From NCBI GenBank assembly GCA_963971285.1, contig OZ020257.1, positions 16,134,602 through 16,198,601 on the forward strand: a DNA stretch of 64,000 nt, given 5' to 3'. The DNA is from Astropecten irregularis (taxonomy: Eukaryota > Echinodermata > Asteroidea > Paxillosida > Astropectinidae). Position numbers and translations under genes: made by a program. Below the pieces are notes generated by a model. That model ran no database searches. It saw only the letters and a list, made by a program, of their open reading frames with translations, and had not been told where the DNA came from. Shown one piece after another: positions 59,634-64,000 of this stretch (within the stretch, counting starts at the first letter, position 1; each line of letters starts with the position of its first letter).

Positions 59634-60145
59634 TTTTAAATGTATAATACGTGATTGGTAAAGGTCACAGAACAGCACTCACACTTTGTCTGATCAAACA
59701 TGTACATGAAATAATAAACCTGTGAAAATTTGAGCTCAATCGGACATCTGAGTCACGAGAAAAAAGCAAAAACCCGATTAAATTTTTCTAATAAAACATA
59801 AGAACGATTTTCATCTTACCCCAAGATCAAAACTGTTTTCGGTCGTTGTTTCACTTATTTCTGGATAAACACACCATTTCAGGTGGAAATATTTTAACGG
59901 TATGTTTCTACCAGCACCATCTCCATGGCCTGAAATTATTTATTCGTAGATCTGTGAACATTTCTGTTTGTGTAGCCCATGATACCAATCCTAAGGTCGA
60001 TTTCGCCTAATTCATCGTAACTTATTATCAATCGTAGGACTTATGATGAGTGGCATCCCTACGTAAGATACTGTGGATCATCATCGTAAGTCGGGTTACG
60101 ATCGATCGTATAGAGCTTTGTGAAATCGACCCCTGTACCTTTAAA
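59634..60145 (+). mobile_element. MITE subfamily A2 copy, interrupted near its right end
   Basis: The left end TTTTAAATGTATAATACGTG leads into GATTGGTAAAGGTCACAGAA and then the shared 3' half (GATAAACACACCATTTCAGG). The right end ATACCAATCCT is cut by a family C element at 59994-60133 and resumes as GTACCTTTAAA at 60135. Confidence 0.75.
59994..60133 (+). mobile_element. MITE family C copy nested in MITE A2
   Basis: Left end AGGTCGATTTCGCCTAATTC, right end AGCTTTGTGAAATCGACCCC. The internal motifs AATCGTAGGACTTATGATGA and GTAAGTCGGGTTACGATCGA match the other family C copies. Confidence 0.8.
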
Positions 60146-60754
60146 TTACAATTTTTGTTGTTTCAATTTGTGATTGGTGTCTTGGAGGTTTTCGCTGAAA
60201 GCTCTTAGGGTATATCGACTCTATAACAGTGTCTAATTGATCACAGGCCGTGCAACATCCCAACCACATTAACCAAAATGTATCATGCCACCATTTTCAT
60301 TTGAATGTATGAATCCATTTTATATCTATACCTGCAGGCCGAGTACATTATGCAAACGTGTATCATTAAAGTGTTAATGTACATAACAAGGAGGGAAAAA
60401 ATATGGCAATCGAACCTTTCTCAAATCTGATTTTGTTATATCGATTGGCTCCTTAAAAGGTAAGTGGTCGAAGCGACTGCACAATCTGTCATCATGCGTA
60501 CGTGCTGTGCTGTGCGTATACGGAGGACGGTCTAGTAATTTCGTTGTATACACGCGTATAGTGAGCAGACAAGCTACCTCAGCCATACATTCGTGCGTGC
60601 ACTATAGGCCTACTGGTCGCGTGTGAGGGAGAAATAAGGAAATTGGCGCATTCTACATCAGTAGTTCGGTACGGTGTGTCTCTGGGTGTATTTTTTCTTT
60701 GCTGTGTCTTCTTCGTCTTCGTGAGATCGGTGTGGCGGGACGATCACGGGCAAG
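60146..60754 (+). promoter_or_regulatory. Upstream region and presumed promoter of the nAChR-like gene
   Basis: Non-coding. The last 100 bp before the start codon are CG-richer. The start codon lies within CAAGATGGCGCC, a YY1-type element as found at many animal gene starts. No TATA box is obvious. Confidence 0.3.
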
Positions 60755-63011
60755 ATGGCGCCGGATTGCCCGCGTCGGATGGGAGTTCTCCTGACTGCTG
60801 TATTGTCGATGGTGTTGCTTGCTTCTTTCTTTGGTTGTGGTAAGTCAAGCCTAGTGTCATCTTGTTTGGGATGCAGTGGAATTTTAATATGTAATACAAC
60901 GGTAGAATGTGCATAATGGAATATTGTATGTGGCACGCGTTATTGTCACAGTACACCCTCGATATGCAGCCAGACACACCATCTGCATGTGTTATGCTAA
61001 TAAGTGCTGCGCAAGAAGACACTGCCTATATACATTTATTATTATCATCTATTACCATCGTGATACTTTTTATCATACTATACCGGTTGCAGGTTTTTGA
61101 CCACTTACCATGTTTTATGTAGCAATGCATAATACTGATTTATAAGGTTTAATGTATTTTGTAGCAGTTTAAATGTGAAATACGTCAAAATATTTTGAGA
61201 AAGATTTCTACTTCAAAAAGAGTATAGTTTGTCGATATGTTTATTGGTCGTTTGCTTAATTCGGTCCGTGTATACTGACCCAAGAAGGAATGGAATTGTG
61301 GTTTAAGTTTGACATTCTGTCAATATGTTGGGGGCGCCCCACAACCTTTCATTGACTTTTAGCCGCACGGTGAAGAAGTCAAACAATGATTTATGCAGAC
61401 CGGACGGTCAGGGATGGGGTGGGTGGCGGTCGGCAGTGGTTCAAGACGATGTGGCCCAAATGAACCGTATTTTACCTTGATCTTTTAAAGATCTAAAAAA
61501 AGAAAGAGAAAAGACGAGAAATAATTTGGCAGTTTTTCACTGTTTTCTCACTACAGTGAGCACCGTATGGGACTGAAATTTCCACAGATGACTGTTACGT
61601 CTCCCTTGATATTTTTGCCCATGAATCTGTATTTCTTTGACAAAACCAAAGTATGATATTACCGTTAAATGTGGGCCACTACACCTTGCATAATTATTCA
61701 ATGTAACTCTGTGGTTGGAATTATCGTCAATTTAAGCTATAGAAATAAAATCGTCTTCCCATCAAAATTTGGTGATCGAAATCACTCTTATAAGTATCTT
61801 ATTGTACAACCTATTGATCCGAGTTAATTTTTAATAATTTTGTATTTTGTTTTCTTTTTTAAAATGTATGATTAAAATTTCACTTTAACAATAATATTTG
61901 AAAAAACGTAAACATGATGGATTTTTATGATGTCACCTGCCCACTGCACCATGTATTCCAGCTAACACTACTTGCTATGAGCACAGGCATTGCTTTCCAA
62001 GCTGCGCATCGTACCTGTAGGTAACCAGCTAAAATGCCACTTGATTTTCATTGCTCATCACTGGTTATCGGTTGTGTTATGCTTGGTATAACACGAAACA
62101 ACTTTTATTTTATTCTAAATTTCATTCCCCCGGCATCTGTTTTTTTTTCCTGCCAAAAGGCACTCATCGAAATTGGCCAAAAGGTGTATTCCATGCAATT
62201 CATCCTCAAAGGCTTCGCCGACACACGTATTGCTTTGACCGCTACAAAGGCGGTCCACTTTCAGCGGGGTGGAAATTAGAAATCCCCCGGTATAGCACAG
62301 CGGCAAAACTCACGTTCTGCAATGTGTCTTCTTCGGTGTGCCGTCTTTTTTGTGTGTGGTCTTGGCCTTGATGTTGTGAAAGTGGCTCCCCGGCCCGTTA
62401 ATTGGCAAACGACCTTTTTGGATTATTACCACATAGACGCACATCAAGCAATCACCTAGCAGCTTAGTTATTGCATCCTCTAATCATACAAAGATGCCGT
62501 TCTGTGAGATGAAAGTTTGGCATGTTCGTTTGGTCCTGAAAAGATGGCGGAAAACTCGACAAAACTGTGTGTTGGCTGCGTTGGTTGGTCCTGCTAAAAA
62601 CTAAAACCGAGAGAATTAGAAGATTGCCGTCTTTTTTAGGTTCGATATCTCTGTCTTTTTACTTGTCTTATTGGACTGCGCCAATTTTGGGGGCAGGACC
62701 GAAGATACAGAAATGTTGTTTTATCTAAGGGAATTAACCATTAGGAACAAAATACAATCTAGGTCAATTGTTGTACACGTCTTTACACGTCTTTACATAA
62801 GTGTATGTAGCTTTTACTCATACCAGTCTTTCGTTGGTTCCTATTATCCGTTGTAGCATCTGCGATCTCTGGGAAGTACTCGGACGGGTACCAGGAGAAA
62901 CTGGTGCACGACCTCCTGAGAGAGTACAGCCGCTATGTGCGACCTGTGCTGAACGAGAGTCGCCTCATGCACGTGTACTACCACATGAAGCTCTCTCGAA
63001 TCCTCAAAATT
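60755..63011 (+). CDS. Nicotinic acetylcholine receptor-like subunit, first two coding exons (continues off the window)
   Basis: Exon 1 (60755-60839) encodes MAPDCPRRMGVLLTAVLSMV then LLASFFGC: two arginines followed by a hydrophobic run, a typical signal peptide, with donor G|GTAAGT (phase 1). Exon 2 (62857-63011) encodes residues 29-80 and ends at donor ATT|GTAAGT in phase 0. Its sequence (KLVHDLLREYSRYVRPVLNE, then a strand ending KLSRILKI) matches the start of nAChR ligand-binding domains: an N-terminal helix with spaced leucines and tyrosine, then the R-P-V motif. The size and phase of this exon are also those of nAChR exon 2. N61-E-S is an N-glycosylation sequon. The Cys-loop, agonist-site residues and membrane segments lie beyond the right edge, so alpha or non-alpha identity and ligand are open. 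The 45 bp third exon usual in this family was not found before 64000. Confidence 0.75.
61478..61668 (-). mobile_element. MITE family A fragment, reverse orientation (intron 1 of nAChR-like gene)
   Basis: The 5' half of family A in reverse: GATCTTTTAAAGATCTAAAA, then TTTTTCACTGTTTTCTCACT, then CAGATGACTGTTACGTCTCC, ending CAAAGTATGATATTACCGTT. The other half is missing. Confidence 0.7.
61669..62856. other. Remainder of intron 1 of the nAChR-like gene
   Basis: No exon is recognised. AAGATGGCGGAAA at about 62541-62553 is a second YY1-type site and contains an ATG opening 17 codons, which could mark an alternative first exon, but nothing else supports it. Confidence 0.35.
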
Positions 63012-64000
63012 GTAAGTCAAATGTATTTCTCAGTTCAACATGCAGGTTTCTCTAACATTGTTTTGATGTATGGTTGTGGGAAATGAAAGATTTGTTGGAC
63101 CAAAGATGGCTACCTTTCCATTTGTGTTTACGCACAGGTGGCCATGTTTGGGCCAGGTTTTGGGATCATTCATATTTACCCGTTGTGACAGTCTACCTGC
63201 TTTATTAGGGGAGGTCACGTCAGGGTACCATACCTAAATTCTTAGCATCCATATTGCTATATCATTCTGTGTTATTTTACAATTGCTGACTCAATTCAAG
63301 TATCCATAATATTTCGCCCATTTCACTCCACGCATTCATTCTGCATGACCATACGGCAGTCATTATTCAGTGAAACTCATTGCAAACTCACATTTCAGTC
63401 ATTCGCGCCACTATCTCTTCATATAATATGTACTAATTATACTTCACTATATTATAATTGTGGTCATGCCTATTAACTTATAGTTGTACTCTTTAAATAA
63501 GAGTAAAACTAACTAAGGGTCTCGAGTGAATTTCAATCATTGTAGAACAAAAGCTCATTCCCGTGGAAAATTTGAGTACAATTTCAATCTACCTGACTGA
63601 ATTAATGTATTTCATTAAAGCAATTCTGGACCGAAGTTGACACTCTTAAAACATTCATTTTTGAAAAGTCTTAATTATTCGCATATTCACGTAACAGTCG
63701 AGGCTTGTGTATAATCACTGTTGAGGTGGTAAACTCTATCATTACCAGATATTGTTGGTAAAGAATATCATTAGTTCAAATTAACTTCCATTTTCTTGTT
63801 TCCCAGTTCATTCGTAACAGGTGTTTTGTTGGATTTGTAGAGTTAAACACCTAGCCCTTCAATAACAGCTAAGATTTTCATTTCAAACAAAACATGATAT
63901 GTGTGTAAAATATTTAAGTCATCGATGATGATTCAGCATTCAAAAATGAAGATTTATGTCATTTTTCGTAGCAATCGAAAGCCCCCACAATGCAACCAGA
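63012..64000. other. Intron 2 (partial) of the nAChR-like gene
   Basis: AT-rich intron sequence to the window edge. I searched by eye for the short third exon of nAChR genes (Asp-Glu-Lys-Asn-Gln-like start) and did not see it. Confidence 0.4.

Overview
The window reads as nuclear DNA of an animal: genes are sparse, introns are long with GT/AG borders, poly(A) signals are present, and there are many short non-autonomous transposons. The three recognisable genes are a somatostatin/allatostatin-C-type neuropeptide receptor, a UBA-plus-PTH2 protein and a nicotinic-acetylcholine-receptor-like subunit. Together with the style of the inverted-repeat elements they suggest an invertebrate deuterostome, most likely an echinoderm. 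That placement is inference; no species is claimed.

Layout. (1) 1-3.4 kb: a single-exon class A GPCR on the plus strand with a TATA-like promoter and a poly(A) signal. (2) 3.4-48.4 kb: about 45 kb with no gene I can name. It holds copies of at least seven inverted-repeat element families, two large CAG/CAA-type microsatellites, two copies of an element with a tRNA-like core, and several GC-richer islands that may be exons of an unrecognised plus-strand gene (possible first exon near 19.55 kb, possible terminal exons near 30.66, 44.88 and 46.55 kb). (3) 48.4-54.7 kb: a six-coding-exon plus-strand gene for a 215-residue protein with an N-terminal UBA domain and a C-terminal PTH2 fold whose catalytic residues look lost. 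A CRE and CCAAT box lie upstream and a degenerate minisatellite follows. (4) 55.3-60.6 kb: intergenic DNA with element copies, one nested in another. (5) 60.75 kb to the right edge: the first two coding exons of a nAChR-like Cys-loop receptor subunit that continues beyond the window.

The genes show no sign of forming a functional cluster. Two are neuronal-type receptors and the third is a putative ubiquitin-binding or RNA-related protein. The most unusual content is the transposon landscape: palindromic elements with internal tRNA-like or hexanucleotide-repeat modules, fold-backs and nested insertions. The possible PTH2 pseudoenzyme is the other point of note.
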